Source: JASLBX01 sp036373915 (GTDB lineage: Bacteria; Actinomycetota; Actinomycetes; Jiangellales; Jiangellaceae). Taken from it: a DNA stretch of 25,496 nt. The position numbers and the translations under genes were made by a program. Below the pieces are notes generated by a model. That model did no database searches. It had not been told where the DNA came from and saw nothing but the letters and a program-made list of their open reading frames with translations. Below are positions 14,974 to 21,424 of this stretch, in pieces; position 1 is the first letter of the stretch; each line of letters starts with the position of its first letter. Location: contig DASUUU010000006.1 of assembly GCA_036373915.1 (NCBI GenBank), forward strand, positions 1-25,496. Reading direction: 5' to 3'.

Positions 14974-15767
14974 TGGGTGAGCTGCCGAGCCCGGCAACGC
15001 CGCGAGCCCGGTCGGCGCTGGCGGCAGCGATAGCAGAACCGGCCCGGACCCTTGTCGCCATGGACTTCGACGGGACTCTCGCTCCGATCGTGGCCCGCCC
15101 CGAGGACGCGGTCGCCCATGTCGACGCGTCCGACGCGATGGCCGGCCTGGCGGCCGCGGGTTTCCGGATCGCTGTGATCACTGGCCGGCCGGTGGCGGAC
15201 GTCCTGCGACTCGGCCGCGGTTTCGCCGATGTGCCCGGCTTGGTGATCTACGGCCACTATGGTCTGGAGCAGTGGGTTGACGGAGAGTTGACGACCCCGG
15301 AAGTACACCCGGGGATCGCGCCGGCCAAGGCCGCGGCGCGGGCACTGGCAAGTGCTCACGAGGGCGTTGACGTAGAAGACAAGGACCACTCGGTCGCTCT
15401 GCACACCCGTAACGCCCCGGATCCGGGTGCCGCTTTCGCCGACCTGCGCTCGCGTGCCGGGCAGATCGGAGCGGAGAACGACCTCGAGGTCGTCCCCGGC
15501 CGGTTCGTCCTGGAACTGCGCCCGCCTGGCATGGACAAGGGTGGAGCGCTCCGCAGGCTCGTCGCCGAGTCGGGCGTGCGGGCCGTCGTCTTCGCTGGGG
15601 ACGATCTCGGCGACCTGCCGGCGGTGCGGGCGCTGCGCGAGTTGGATGTCGACGGTGTCGTCGTCTGCAGCGACTCGGCCGAGACTCCGGACGAGCTGCG
15701 CCAGGCGGCCGACGTCGTGGTCGACGGCCCGGAGGGCGTGATCGAGTTGCTGCGGTCAATGGCCTGA
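14970..15767 (+). CDS. otsB: Trehalose-6-phosphate phosphatase (OtsB)
   Basis: 265 aa; starts at ATG 14970, overlapping the LytR_C stop, with a second ATG directly after. A HAD-family phosphatase: motif I AMDFDGTLAPI (nucleophile Asp32, acid/base Asp34), motif II ITGRP, the cap with GHYGLEQWVDGE, the Lys of PPGMDKGGALRRL, and motif IV FAGDDLGD. It removes phosphate from trehalose-6-P made by OtsA, giving free trehalose for osmotic and desiccation protection. It ends 5 nt from the convergent epimerase-like gene, with no room for a separate terminator. Confidence 0.96.
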   Translation: MMGELPSPATPRARSALAAAIAEPARTLVAMDFDGTLAPIVARPEDAVAHVDASDAMAGLAAAGFRIAVITGRPVADVLRLGRGFADVPGLVIYGHYGLEQWVDGELTTPEVHPGIAPAKAAARALASAHEGVDVEDKDHSVALHTRNAPDPGAAFADLRSRAGQIGAENDLEVVPGRFVLELRPPGMDKGGALRRLVAESGVRAVVFAGDDLGDLPAVRALRELDVDGVVVCSDSAETPDELRQAADVVVDGPEGVIELLRSMA

Positions 15768-15772
15768 CACGC

Positions 15773-16576
15773 CTACGCGGATTGCCACGTCCAGGTCATG
15801 GTCGCGGTGAGCGGCCGATCGGGGCTGACCAGGAACGGCTCCAGGTTGAGCGCGTCGGGCGGTCCGGTCTGCGGCTCGACGCACAACGCATCGAGCGGTT
15901 CGGTGTAGACGACGCCGTATCTCGTGTCGCTGGAGATCGCCACTGACAGGGCGCCCGGCCAGGTGAGCGTGACGGGCCACCGAACTCCGTCGAAGCAGTC
16001 GTCCCACGGCTCGTCGGCTATCGGCCCGCGCTCCCCGGTGGGAATGCCGACCGCATCCCGGACGAGCATCGACTCCGCGTCGAAGCTCAGCTCGACCGGG
16101 TCGGCGCCGGGCGCCAGGCGCCGCCGGAACCACGGATGCCAGCCGACGGATGCGGGGAAGGCCTCGTCGTCTGCGTGCACCTCGGCCCGGAACTCGGCGA
16201 CGCTCTCGCCGAGGCGGATGACCTGCCGGACGAAGCCGCGCCAGGGCCAACGGTCGTCCAGCGGGCACTCGACGATGACGGAGTCGCCGGCGGCGTCGGC
16301 CACCCACCAAGGTCGATCGGCCACCGTGCCGTGGATCGCATGTGGACCCCAGTTGATGGGCAGGTGGTGTTCCTGCCCGCCGTGGGTGAACCGTCCGTTC
16401 CTGATCCGCCCCGCCCATGGCGCCATGACGAAGCTGCCCCAGTGGAACGGGCTCGTGGGGTCCTCGTGCGCGAGCAGTTCGACACCACCGACGGACAACC
16501 GGGTGACACGGCCGCCGCCGTCCAGGTCCAGGTGCATGGCGGCGTCGCCGCTGCGGATTGTGGTCTCACGGTCCAT
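15773..16576 (-). CDS. Aldose 1-epimerase family protein (galactose mutarotase-like)
   Basis: 267 aa from ATG 16576 with GGGGAG 7 nt upstream. The beta-sandwich mutarotase features are WGSFVMAPWAGRIRNGRF, with the Arg that contacts sugar, PINWGPHAIHGTV with the catalytic-type His, SVGWHPWFRRRL with the second His, and CVEPQTGPPDALNLEP with the Glu base region. It probably interconverts alpha and beta anomers of a hexose in the cytoplasm; the exact sugar is unknown. The upstream gene ends 2 nt before the ATG, so the pair is one transcription unit. Convergent with otsB. Confidence 0.9.
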   Translation of the reverse strand: MDRETTIRSGDAAMHLDLDGGGRVTRLSVGGVELLAHEDPTSPFHWGSFVMAPWAGRIRNGRFTHGGQEHHLPINWGPHAIHGTVADRPWWVADAAGDSVIVECPLDDRWPWRGFVRQVIRLGESVAEFRAEVHADDEAFPASVGWHPWFRRRLAPGADPVELSFDAESMLVRDAVGIPTGERGPIADEPWDDCFDGVRWPVTLTWPGALSVAISSDTRYGVVYTEPLDALCVEPQTGPPDALNLEPFLVSPDRPLTATMTWTWQSA

Positions 16577-16578
16577 GC

Positions 16579-17049
16579 TCAGAACTCCCCGCCGACACCG
16601 CGCCGGAACACCGGCCGGAGTGGACGCTCCAGGTATCCACCGTCGACCAGGCCGGCGCGAACTTCGAAGACGTTCCGGGACGCCAGGTCGCCGGTACGCA
16701 GCCACGACCAGCCGGCCGCGATCGCGTAGAGCACGAGCATGACAGGGCCGAGGCAGAAGGCGTACTGAGTCGCATGCCGCGCCTCGTGGATGAGCAGCCT
16801 CGGCCGGCGGTCGAGATACTCCTCGCCGCGTTTGAACAGCACTACGTTGCCGAGGGTGAACGCCGGTGCGGGCGGCACCGGAATCCGGTAGCGGTAGCCG
16901 AGCAGGAGTCCTCCCGGGCCGACCTTGAGCCGGGCCCTGCCGGCCAGCGCGAGAGCCAGGCCGAGTGCCGTGGACATGTTGATCACATTGATCACCAGGC
17001 GGACCCAATGCGCGGCCTTCACGGTCGCCATCTTCCCATGCGAGGTCAC
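16579..17049 (-). CDS. Membrane-associated HExxH protein, putative metallopeptidase
   Basis: 156 aa from GTG 17049; ATG 17031 is an alternative start and neither has a clear ribosome site. A hydrophobic segment lies at about 18-38 and another at 98-115. The zinc motif LLIHEARHATQYA (85-97) has His88, Glu89 and His92, and NVFEVRAG supplies Glu129 as a possible third ligand, a gluzincin-like layout reminiscent of DUF4157-type domains. A substrate cannot be named, and the protein is short for a protease, so it may bind zinc without cutting. It is translated just ahead of the epimerase-like gene. Confidence 0.75.
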   Translation of the reverse strand: MTSHGKMATVKAAHWVRLVINVINMSTALGLALALAGRARLKVGPGGLLLGYRYRIPVPPAPAFTLGNVVLFKRGEEYLDRRPRLLIHEARHATQYAFCLGPVMLVLYAIAAGWSWLRTGDLASRNVFEVRAGLVDGGYLERPLRPVFRRGVGGEF

Positions 17050-17230
17050 GGCTCGACCGGCAGCGGCCGACTTGTCGCATCACTCTGTCGCATCGCTCTG
17101 GGGCCGCAGCGCTCGAGGTGGCACTGGTCGACCGGCAGTCCGTCGCAGAGTTGGGCAGTCCGTCCGTCTCGGATAATAGGACGACCGTCTCAGAGTCCGG
17201 ATGCGCGAGCGGCGCTCCAGCGCTGCTGCG

Positions 17231-17236
17231 TAGAGT
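17231..17236 (+). promoter_or_regulatory. Putative -10 box of the thrC-moaD operon
   Basis: TAGAGT fits the actinobacterial TAnnnT -10 pattern and would place the transcription start at about 17243, a few bases before the riboswitch P1 helix. No clear -35. A GATAAT at 17172-17177 is an alternative -10, giving a longer leader. Confidence 0.45.
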
Positions 17237-17245
17237 CGCCAGCAA

Positions 17246-17348
17246 CTTCATCCAGAGGGGCAGAGGGATCCGGCCCGCCGAAGCCCCGGCAACCACCGCG
17301 TTGCGGAAGGTGCCAATTCCGGCCCGCCAGCTGGCGGGAGAGATGAGG
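17246..17348 (+). promoter_or_regulatory. SAM-I (S-box) riboswitch
   Basis: All S-box parts can be placed. P1 pairs 17246-17252 with 17342-17348 (7 bp, one wobble). P2 with its kink-turn region starts at GCAGAGGGATCC and continues to GCCCCGGCAACC. P3 is CCGC-GTT-GCGG (17296-17306). The conserved GGTGCCAATTCC follows at 17309-17320, and P4 is CCCGCC-AGCT-GGCGGG (17323-17338). The P1 3' strand runs into the Shine-Dalgarno GAGGGAGG (17345-17352) of the next gene and only 13 nt separate the aptamer from the TTG. There is no room for a terminator, so SAM binding should hide the ribosome site and lower translation. Confidence 0.95.
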
Positions 17349-17361
17349 GAGGTATCTCGCG

Positions 17362-18642
17362 TTGACTGTCACCGTCGACTCCACCCCGGCGGCGAGTTCT
17401 GGACGCAACCCCGACCTCGGACCGGCCAACGGCCTGTCATGTCGGGAGTGCGGAGCCATCTCGCCGCTCGGCCCGTTTTACGCCTGCACCGAGTGCTTCG
17501 GACCGCTGGAGGTCGCGTACGACTACGGTCCCGTGACGAAGGAGCAGATCGAAGCCGGCCCGAAGTCCATCTGGCGCTACCGCGACCTGCTGCCGGTGCC
17601 GTCCGGCGTAGCGGGCATCCCGAACACCGATCCCGGCTTCACCCGGCTCGTCCGCGCTGACAATCTGGCCCGCGAACTGGGCGTCAAGACGCTGTGGATC
17701 AAGGACGACTCGGGTAACCCGACTCACTCGTTCAAGGACCGCGTCGTGGCCGTTGCGCTCGCCGCCGCCCGCGAACTGGGATTCACCGTGCTGGCGTGCC
17801 CGTCGACAGGCAATCTGGCCAACGCGGTCGCCGCCGCGGCGGCCAGGGCGGGGATTCGCAGCTATGTCTTCGTACCGTCCAACCTGGAGCGCCCCAAGAT
17901 CGTCACGTCGGCTGTGTACGGGCCGACGCTGGTGGCGGTCGACGGCAACTATGACGACGTCAACCGGCTGGCGTCTGAGCTGGCCGGCGAGCACGAGGAT
18001 TGGGCGTTCGTGAACGTCAACGTCCGACCGTACTATGCCGAGGGCTCCAAGACGCTCGGCTTCGAGGTTGCCGAGCAGCTCGGCTGGCGGCTGCCGTCGC
18101 AGGTCGTGATTCCGGTCGCCAGCGGCGCCCAGTTGGTCAAGGTCGACAAGGCCTTCGGTGAGCTGCTCGCGCTCGGTCTGGTGGACGGCGAACCGCCGCG
18201 GATCTACGGCGCGCAGGCGGCCGGCTGTAACCCGGTGGCGGCAGCGTTCAAGGCAGGTCATGACGTCGTACGTCCCGTCCGGCCGGACACCATCGCCAAG
18301 TCGCTGGCCATCGGCAACCCGGCCGACGGGCCGTACGTCCTGGATGTGGCCCGCCGGACGGGTGGCGAGGTCGAGGACGTGAGCGATGACGAGATCGTGG
18401 CGGGAATCCGCCTGCTGGCTCGCACAGAGGGCATCTTCGCCGAGACCGCCGGCGGGGTGACGGTCGCCGTGCTCGCCAAACTGTTGCGCGAGGGCTTGCT
18501 CGATCCGGATGCGGAGACCGTCGTCTTCAACACCGGGCAGGGGCTGAAGACGCTCGATGCTGTCGCGACGGCCGTCGGGCCTACGGCGACCATCCCGGCC
18601 ACGATCGAAGCATTCCACGCCCTGGAGGTACCGTCCCGATGA
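17362..18642 (+). CDS. thrC: Threonine synthase-like PLP enzyme under SAM riboswitch control
   Basis: 426 aa, TTG start 9 nt after GGGAGG. The N-terminal zinc ribbon has Cys27/30 and Cys42/45 (SCRECG and ACTECF). The PLP fold follows: SGNPTHSFKDRV with the cofactor Lys125, STGNLANAV as phosphate-binding loop, and NTGQGLKTLD near the end. ThrC converts O-phosphohomoserine to threonine. Two things argue for a sulfur or methionine role instead of, or besides, threonine: the SAM riboswitch in the leader and the overlapping MoaD-like sulfur carrier. A homocysteine-forming reaction from O-phosphohomoserine and a protein thiocarboxylate is my inference. The start overlaps nothing upstream; the stop overlaps moaD (ATGA). 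Confidence 0.93.
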   Translation: MTVTVDSTPAASSGRNPDLGPANGLSCRECGAISPLGPFYACTECFGPLEVAYDYGPVTKEQIEAGPKSIWRYRDLLPVPSGVAGIPNTDPGFTRLVRADNLARELGVKTLWIKDDSGNPTHSFKDRVVAVALAAARELGFTVLACPSTGNLANAVAAAAARAGIRSYVFVPSNLERPKIVTSAVYGPTLVAVDGNYDDVNRLASELAGEHEDWAFVNVNVRPYYAEGSKTLGFEVAEQLGWRLPSQVVIPVASGAQLVKVDKAFGELLALGLVDGEPPRIYGAQAAGCNPVAAAFKAGHDVVRPVRPDTIAKSLAIGNPADGPYVLDVARRTGGEVEDVSDDEIVAGIRLLARTEGIFAETAGGVTVAVLAKLLREGLLDPDAETVVFNTGQGLKTLDAVATAVGPTATIPATIEAFHALEVPSR

Positions 18643-18929
18643 GCAGCACTGTCACTGTCCGCGTGCCGACGATCCTGCGGACGTACACGGCCGGCGAGTC
18701 CGATGTGGCGGTCGAGGTCGGCGAAGGCGCGACCCTCTCCGACGTCGTGCAGGCACTGGATGCCGGCTACCCGGGCATCGCGGGCCGGGTTCTCGACGAC
18801 GCGGGGCAGGTCAGGCGATTCGTCAACGTGTACGTGAACGACGACGACGTCCGGTTCGCCTCCGGCCTCGAGACTCCCACGCCGGACGGCACGAAGGTCT
18901 CGATCATTCCTGCCGTCGCCGGAGGGTGA
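18639..18929 (+). CDS. MoaD/ThiS/CysO-like ubiquitin-fold sulfur carrier
   Basis: 96 aa; ATG overlaps the thrC stop. A beta-grasp protein beginning VTVRVPTILRTYTAGESDVA and ending SIIPAVAGG. The bare C-terminal Gly-Gly is the site adenylylated and turned into a thiocarboxylate by MoeB/MoeZ-type enzymes. VRRFVNVYVNDDDVRF is the conserved central strand pair of CysO/MoaD. CysO donates sulfide for cysteine synthesis in Mycobacterium with CysM; HcyS does the same for homocysteine in Wolinella (both from memory). Coupling to a PLP enzyme here fits that scheme. No activating enzyme or Mec-type peptidase is encoded in this window. Confidence 0.92.
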   Translation: MSSTVTVRVPTILRTYTAGESDVAVEVGEGATLSDVVQALDAGYPGIAGRVLDDAGQVRRFVNVYVNDDDVRFASGLETPTPDGTKVSIIPAVAGG

Positions 18930-18946
18930 GCCGGCGAGGTCGCGGT

Positions 18947-19035
18947 GTGAAGAACTGCCGGACCGACCTTGATTGGAATGGCGCTATGTCGCCTATATCG
19001 GGCGGCAAGCCGGGATCGATCCGGCAGTTCTTCAC
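18947..19035. repeat. 89-bp palindromic element, copy 1
   Basis: Ends are 22-bp inverted repeats starting GTGAAGAACTGCCGGA, with two mismatches that can pair as G-U in RNA. An inner hairpin is GTCGC (18988-18992), 9 nt, then GCGGC (19002-19006). Copy 2 at 19974-20062 has the same length and orientation. It lies between the convergent moaD and AbiEi-like genes, and could also work as a bidirectional terminator, though there is no T-run. Confidence 0.9.
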
Positions 19036-19056
19036 GGTAGGCTGCTGAGCGGCTGA

Positions 19057-19920
19057 TCAGACAGCGACCCGGCCCCGTAGCACAAGGGTGCGCTTGACGG
19101 TCTCGACCACCCAGTCCTTGTCGCCGAGTACGTGCTCGTACGCGAAACGCAGGACGAGGAATCCGTGGGCCACCAGAACGGTGTATCGGCGCGCGTCCCA
19201 CTCGAGCTGCCCGCGGTGGCCGTGAAACAGGAAGCTGTCCGCTTCCAGCAGTACGCCGGTGACCGGGTCCCCGAGATCGACCCTGGCCAGCACCTCGCCA
19301 CTGGCCGCCTTGGCGGCGTACTGCGGCTCGAAGAAGATGAGGCCCGCCTCGATGAGCAATGCTCGAAGTGCCGACTCGAGCGGTGAGTGCGATCGCTCGT
19401 CGCAGAGCGCGGCGATGCGCCGGGCTTGGCGGGATCCGGGGCCGCGCAGCTTGGCCGCGGCCTCGATGAGCACCGGCTTGGTGACCATCCGGACGCGGAC
19501 GGCGGTGTCGGCGATCGCCAATGCTTCGTCGAACCTGCAGGTGCGTGAGCAGTCGAGAACAGTCTGGAGCGGCCGCGTCGTACGTCCGTCGGTGGCGTCA
19601 GGGAGCAGGTCGGCGTAGTGGACCTTGGTGTTCTTCGGGATCTCCCGCACTTTCGTTGACTTCGGCACGGTGACGTGTGTGATCTCGGTCTGGTGCAGAA
19701 CGCCGAGTTCCCAGACCTCGGCTGCGGTGACGTGTGAGTAAACACCTGGCGGAACGGACTCCGGCTCTGGAAGGCTGGGCAGCCGGTAGACACCTCGGCC
19801 GATCCGGACGATCTCCTTGTCGCGGACAGCCCGTTCGAGCGCGCGCTGCGACACATGCTCGCGCAGTTCGATCCATCGGGCGGTCCCGCCCAGCATGGTG
19901 ATCGCTGTGGCGACATCCAT
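19057..19920 (-). CDS. AbiEi-like antitoxin / DUF559 endonuclease-fold protein, orphan
   Basis: 287 aa, ATG start without a clear ribosome site. Residues 1-60 look like an AbiEi-type winged helix (GGTARWIELREHVSQRALER, then EIVRIGRGVYRLP). The middle (65-130) has the AbiEi pattern SHVTAAEVWELGVLHQTEIT. The C-terminus (about 210-280) has a Vsr/DUF559 restriction-endonuclease look: ARVDLGDPVTGVLLEADSFL, FHGHRGQLEWDARR and GFLVLRFAYEHVL. No AbiEii toxin is adjacent. Such proteins are numerous in actinobacteria, function unproven; a defence or toxin-antitoxin role is inference. It lies alone between two copies of the same palindromic element, suggesting it arrived or moves as a cassette. Confidence 0.8.
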   Translation of the reverse strand: MDVATAITMLGGTARWIELREHVSQRALERAVRDKEIVRIGRGVYRLPSLPEPESVPPGVYSHVTAAEVWELGVLHQTEITHVTVPKSTKVREIPKNTKVHYADLLPDATDGRTTRPLQTVLDCSRTCRFDEALAIADTAVRVRMVTKPVLIEAAAKLRGPGSRQARRIAALCDERSHSPLESALRALLIEAGLIFFEPQYAAKAASGEVLARVDLGDPVTGVLLEADSFLFHGHRGQLEWDARRYTVLVAHGFLVLRFAYEHVLGDKDWVVETVKRTLVLRGRVAV

Positions 19921-19973
19921 GGCGCGCGATCATGCCGTTGATCGAGAGTCTTGGGAAGGTCCACGATCGGAGT

Positions 19974-20062
19974 GTGAAGAACTGCCGGATCGATCGAGAT
20001 CGTAATAGACATATGTCGCTTAAGTCGGGCGACTAACCAAGATCAGTCCGGCAGTTCTTCAC
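19974..20062. repeat. 89-bp palindromic element, copy 2
   Basis: Same length and orientation as copy 1, aligning without gaps with about 20 mismatches by eye. Ends are again 22-bp inverted repeats starting GTGAAGAACTGCCGGA with two mismatches. The inner hairpin GTCGC (20015-20019), 9 nt, GCGAC (20029-20033) sits at the same offset; the A/G difference from copy 1 keeps the base pair (U-A versus U-G). Confidence 0.9.
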
Positions 20063-20084
20063 GGGCAGCGCGGATGAATTGCAT

Positions 20085-20240
20085 TCAGCCGACGGTGACG
20101 TCGTTCAGGCCGAACGTCTGCTCTAGCCAGGGGAATCCCCACGAGAACAATGCGACCGCGATCGCCGCCACCAGCACCAAAGCGATCAATGCCCGGACCG
20201 GCCACGGGCCGGGCAGATGCCGCCAGACCCACGCGTACAT
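20085..20240 (-). CDS. Small single-pass membrane protein paired with class E sortase
   Basis: 51 aa: MYAWVWRHLPGPWPVRALIA, then one membrane helix (about 17-38) and a short outside tail ending FGLNDVTVG. GGGGAGGAG lies 5 nt upstream, a very strong ribosome site. Its ATG overlaps the sortase stop by one base (TGATG), so translation is coupled. I recall a similar short protein next to class E sortase genes in streptomycetes; role unknown, perhaps a sortase partner. Easily missed because of its size. Confidence 0.85.
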   Translation of the reverse strand: MYAWVWRHLPGPWPVRALIALVLVAAIAVALFSWGFPWLEQTFGLNDVTVG

Positions 20241-20977
20241 CAGATCTCCTCCCCGCTGGTGAGCACGCCGCTGACGAACATCCGCTGACTTGAGCCGTAC
20301 CTCGGGTGGCACGTCGTCAGAGTGATCCGGCGCTCTGTCGGTTCGGCCTCCGCGGCGGCGCCGGGCACGGGGGCGACGACCCACACGTCCGAGGGGTCGA
20401 TGACGGTGGGAGTCCGGTCGACGGTGTACGTCCACACACCGTCGGCCCGCTCGATCTCTATCGTGTCTCCTGCCTGAATTCGATCGAGGTTGTGGAACGG
20501 CGCGCCGTGCCCGGAGCGGTGGCCGGCGATCGCGAGGTTGCCGAGTTCACCGGGCATGGCCGACTGCGGGTAGTGGCCCGGCCCGCGGCTCAGGCTTTCG
20601 AGATCGACTTCGTCGACCACGACCCACTCCCAGTCATTGCCGAGCCGGGGAATCCGGATGATCCCGAACACCTCGTCGACCTCGGCAGGGGCGTCGGCCT
20701 CGGAAGGCGCGTCCGCCTCGGCAGGGGTGTCGGTCTCGGCAGGAACCTCGTCCGGAGAAGCCTCCGTCGACTCCTGCACCGGCTCCCAGAGCGTCTCGAT
20801 CCGCTCGCGCATCTCGTCCTGTGCCCGCTCGGTCTGGATGCCAGTGCCCCACAGCACGTAGGCGACGTAAAGCAAGATCAGAAAGCCTGCGGTCAACAAC
20901 AATTCGCCGAGGATTCCTGCGGCCTTGCTGACCGTTCCGCGCCCGCGCGGACGTACGTTACGGACGCTTCGGCGCAT
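20240..20977 (-). CDS. Class E sortase
   Basis: 245 aa. A basic N-terminus (MRRSVRNVRPRGRG), one membrane helix (about 24-46) and an outside catalytic domain. The linker (70-100) is acidic with AEADAP repeats. Catalytic residues are His153 in IAGHRSGHGAPFHNL, Cys223 in TLTTCHPRYGSSQR and Arg232 in the same motif. Sortases join LPxTG-type (class E: often LAxTG) surface proteins to the cell wall. No substrate gene lies next to it. It is divergent from the cold-shock gene and followed by a one-base overlapping small membrane protein. Confidence 0.94.
   Translation of the reverse strand: MRRSVRNVRPRGRGTVSKAAGILGELLLTAGFLILLYVAYVLWGTGIQTERAQDEMRERIETLWEPVQESTEASPDEVPAETDTPAEADAPSEADAPAEVDEVFGIIRIPRLGNDWEWVVVDEVDLESLSRGPGHYPQSAMPGELGNLAIAGHRSGHGAPFHNLDRIQAGDTIEIERADGVWTYTVDRTPTVIDPSDVWVVAPVPGAAAEAEPTERRITLTTCHPRYGSSQRMFVSGVLTSGEEI
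20681..20752 (-). repeat. 18-bp tandem repeat coding the AEADAP linker of the sortase
   Basis: Four units of 18 bp start at 20681, 20699, 20717 and 20735, each beginning CTCGG on the + strand, increasingly diverged. They encode six-residue Ala/Glu/Asp/Pro repeats between the membrane helix and the catalytic domain, so linker length can change in frame. Confidence 0.75.
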
Positions 20978-20980
20978 CTG

Positions 20981-21008
20981 TTGAGGGTACTGGATCAGCG
21001 TGTAAGGT
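20981..21008 (+). promoter_or_regulatory. Putative promoter of the cold-shock gene
   Basis: TTGAGG (20981-20986), a 16-nt spacer and TAAGGT (21003-21008). Transcription would start near 21014, leaving a GC-rich leader of about 135 nt. Long leaders are typical of csp mRNAs, where they act in temperature response. Confidence 0.45.
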
Positions 21009-21150
21009 CATCCCCGGTCGGGGTGACGCGACCGCGCGGAACCAGGCACGCAAGACCTCCCGAACACGGGGCATGGGGTGGGTGGAGCGGGCACGACCCG
21101 GGCCCCGGACACCGGTGGGGCTCGACGACGCCCCTGCACAGGGAGAGGTA

Positions 21151-21351
21151 ATGGCTCAGGGCACGGTGAAGTGGTTCAACTCCGAGAAGGGCTACGGCTT
21201 CATCGCTGTAGACGGCGGGAACGACCTCTTCGTTCACTACACCGCAATTCAGATGGATGGCTACCGCAGTCTCGAGGACGGTCAGCGGGTGGAGTTCGAA
21301 GTAGGTGAGGGCCCCAAAGGCCCGCAGGCGGAGCAGGTGCGGATCGTCTGA
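21151..21351 (+). CDS. Cold-shock protein (CspA family)
   Basis: 66 aa; ATG 21151 follows GGGAGAGG. It is a single cold-shock domain: MAQGTVKWFNSEKGYGFIAV with the RNP1-type motif GYGFI, then DLFVHYTAIQ carrying RNP2 (the usual FVH), and a standard end GPKGPQAEQVRIV. It binds single-stranded RNA and DNA and keeps mRNA unfolded. The frame is open upstream to 21073 but the family starts at this Met. A strong hairpin terminator follows 15 nt after the stop. Confidence 0.97.
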   Translation: MAQGTVKWFNSEKGYGFIAVDGGNDLFVHYTAIQMDGYRSLEDGQRVEFEVGEGPKGPQAEQVRIV

Positions 21352-21366
21352 AGATCAGCACCGAGT

Positions 21367-21395
21367 ACGGCCCGGTCCTCTTGGGACCGGGCCGT
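21367..21395 (+). terminator. Hairpin terminator after the cold-shock gene
   Basis: ACGGCCCGGTCC (21367-21378), loop TCTTG, GGACCGGGCCGT (21384-21395): a perfect 12-bp GC-rich stem. Only TT follows, as usual for high-GC actinobacterial terminators. Confidence 0.85.
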
Positions 21396-21412
21396 TCCGC
21401 TTGCCGGCCTCG

Positions 21413-21418
21413 TAGGCT
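21413..21418 (+). promoter_or_regulatory. Putative -10 box of a leaderless gene
   Basis: TAGGCT ends 6 nt before GTG 21425. There is no Shine-Dalgarno sequence before this GTG, so transcription probably begins on the start codon itself. Confidence 0.5.
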
Positions 21419-21424
21419 GGCGGC

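Noticed and set aside
17437..18618. 393-codon open frame on the - strand opposite thrC
   Set aside because: Shadow of a gene with PLP and zinc motifs; composition typical of antisense frames in high-GC DNA.
19057..19920. A full AbiE toxin-antitoxin pair
   Set aside because: Only the AbiEi-like gene is present; both neighbours are palindromic elements followed by unrelated genes, so no AbiEii toxin is here.
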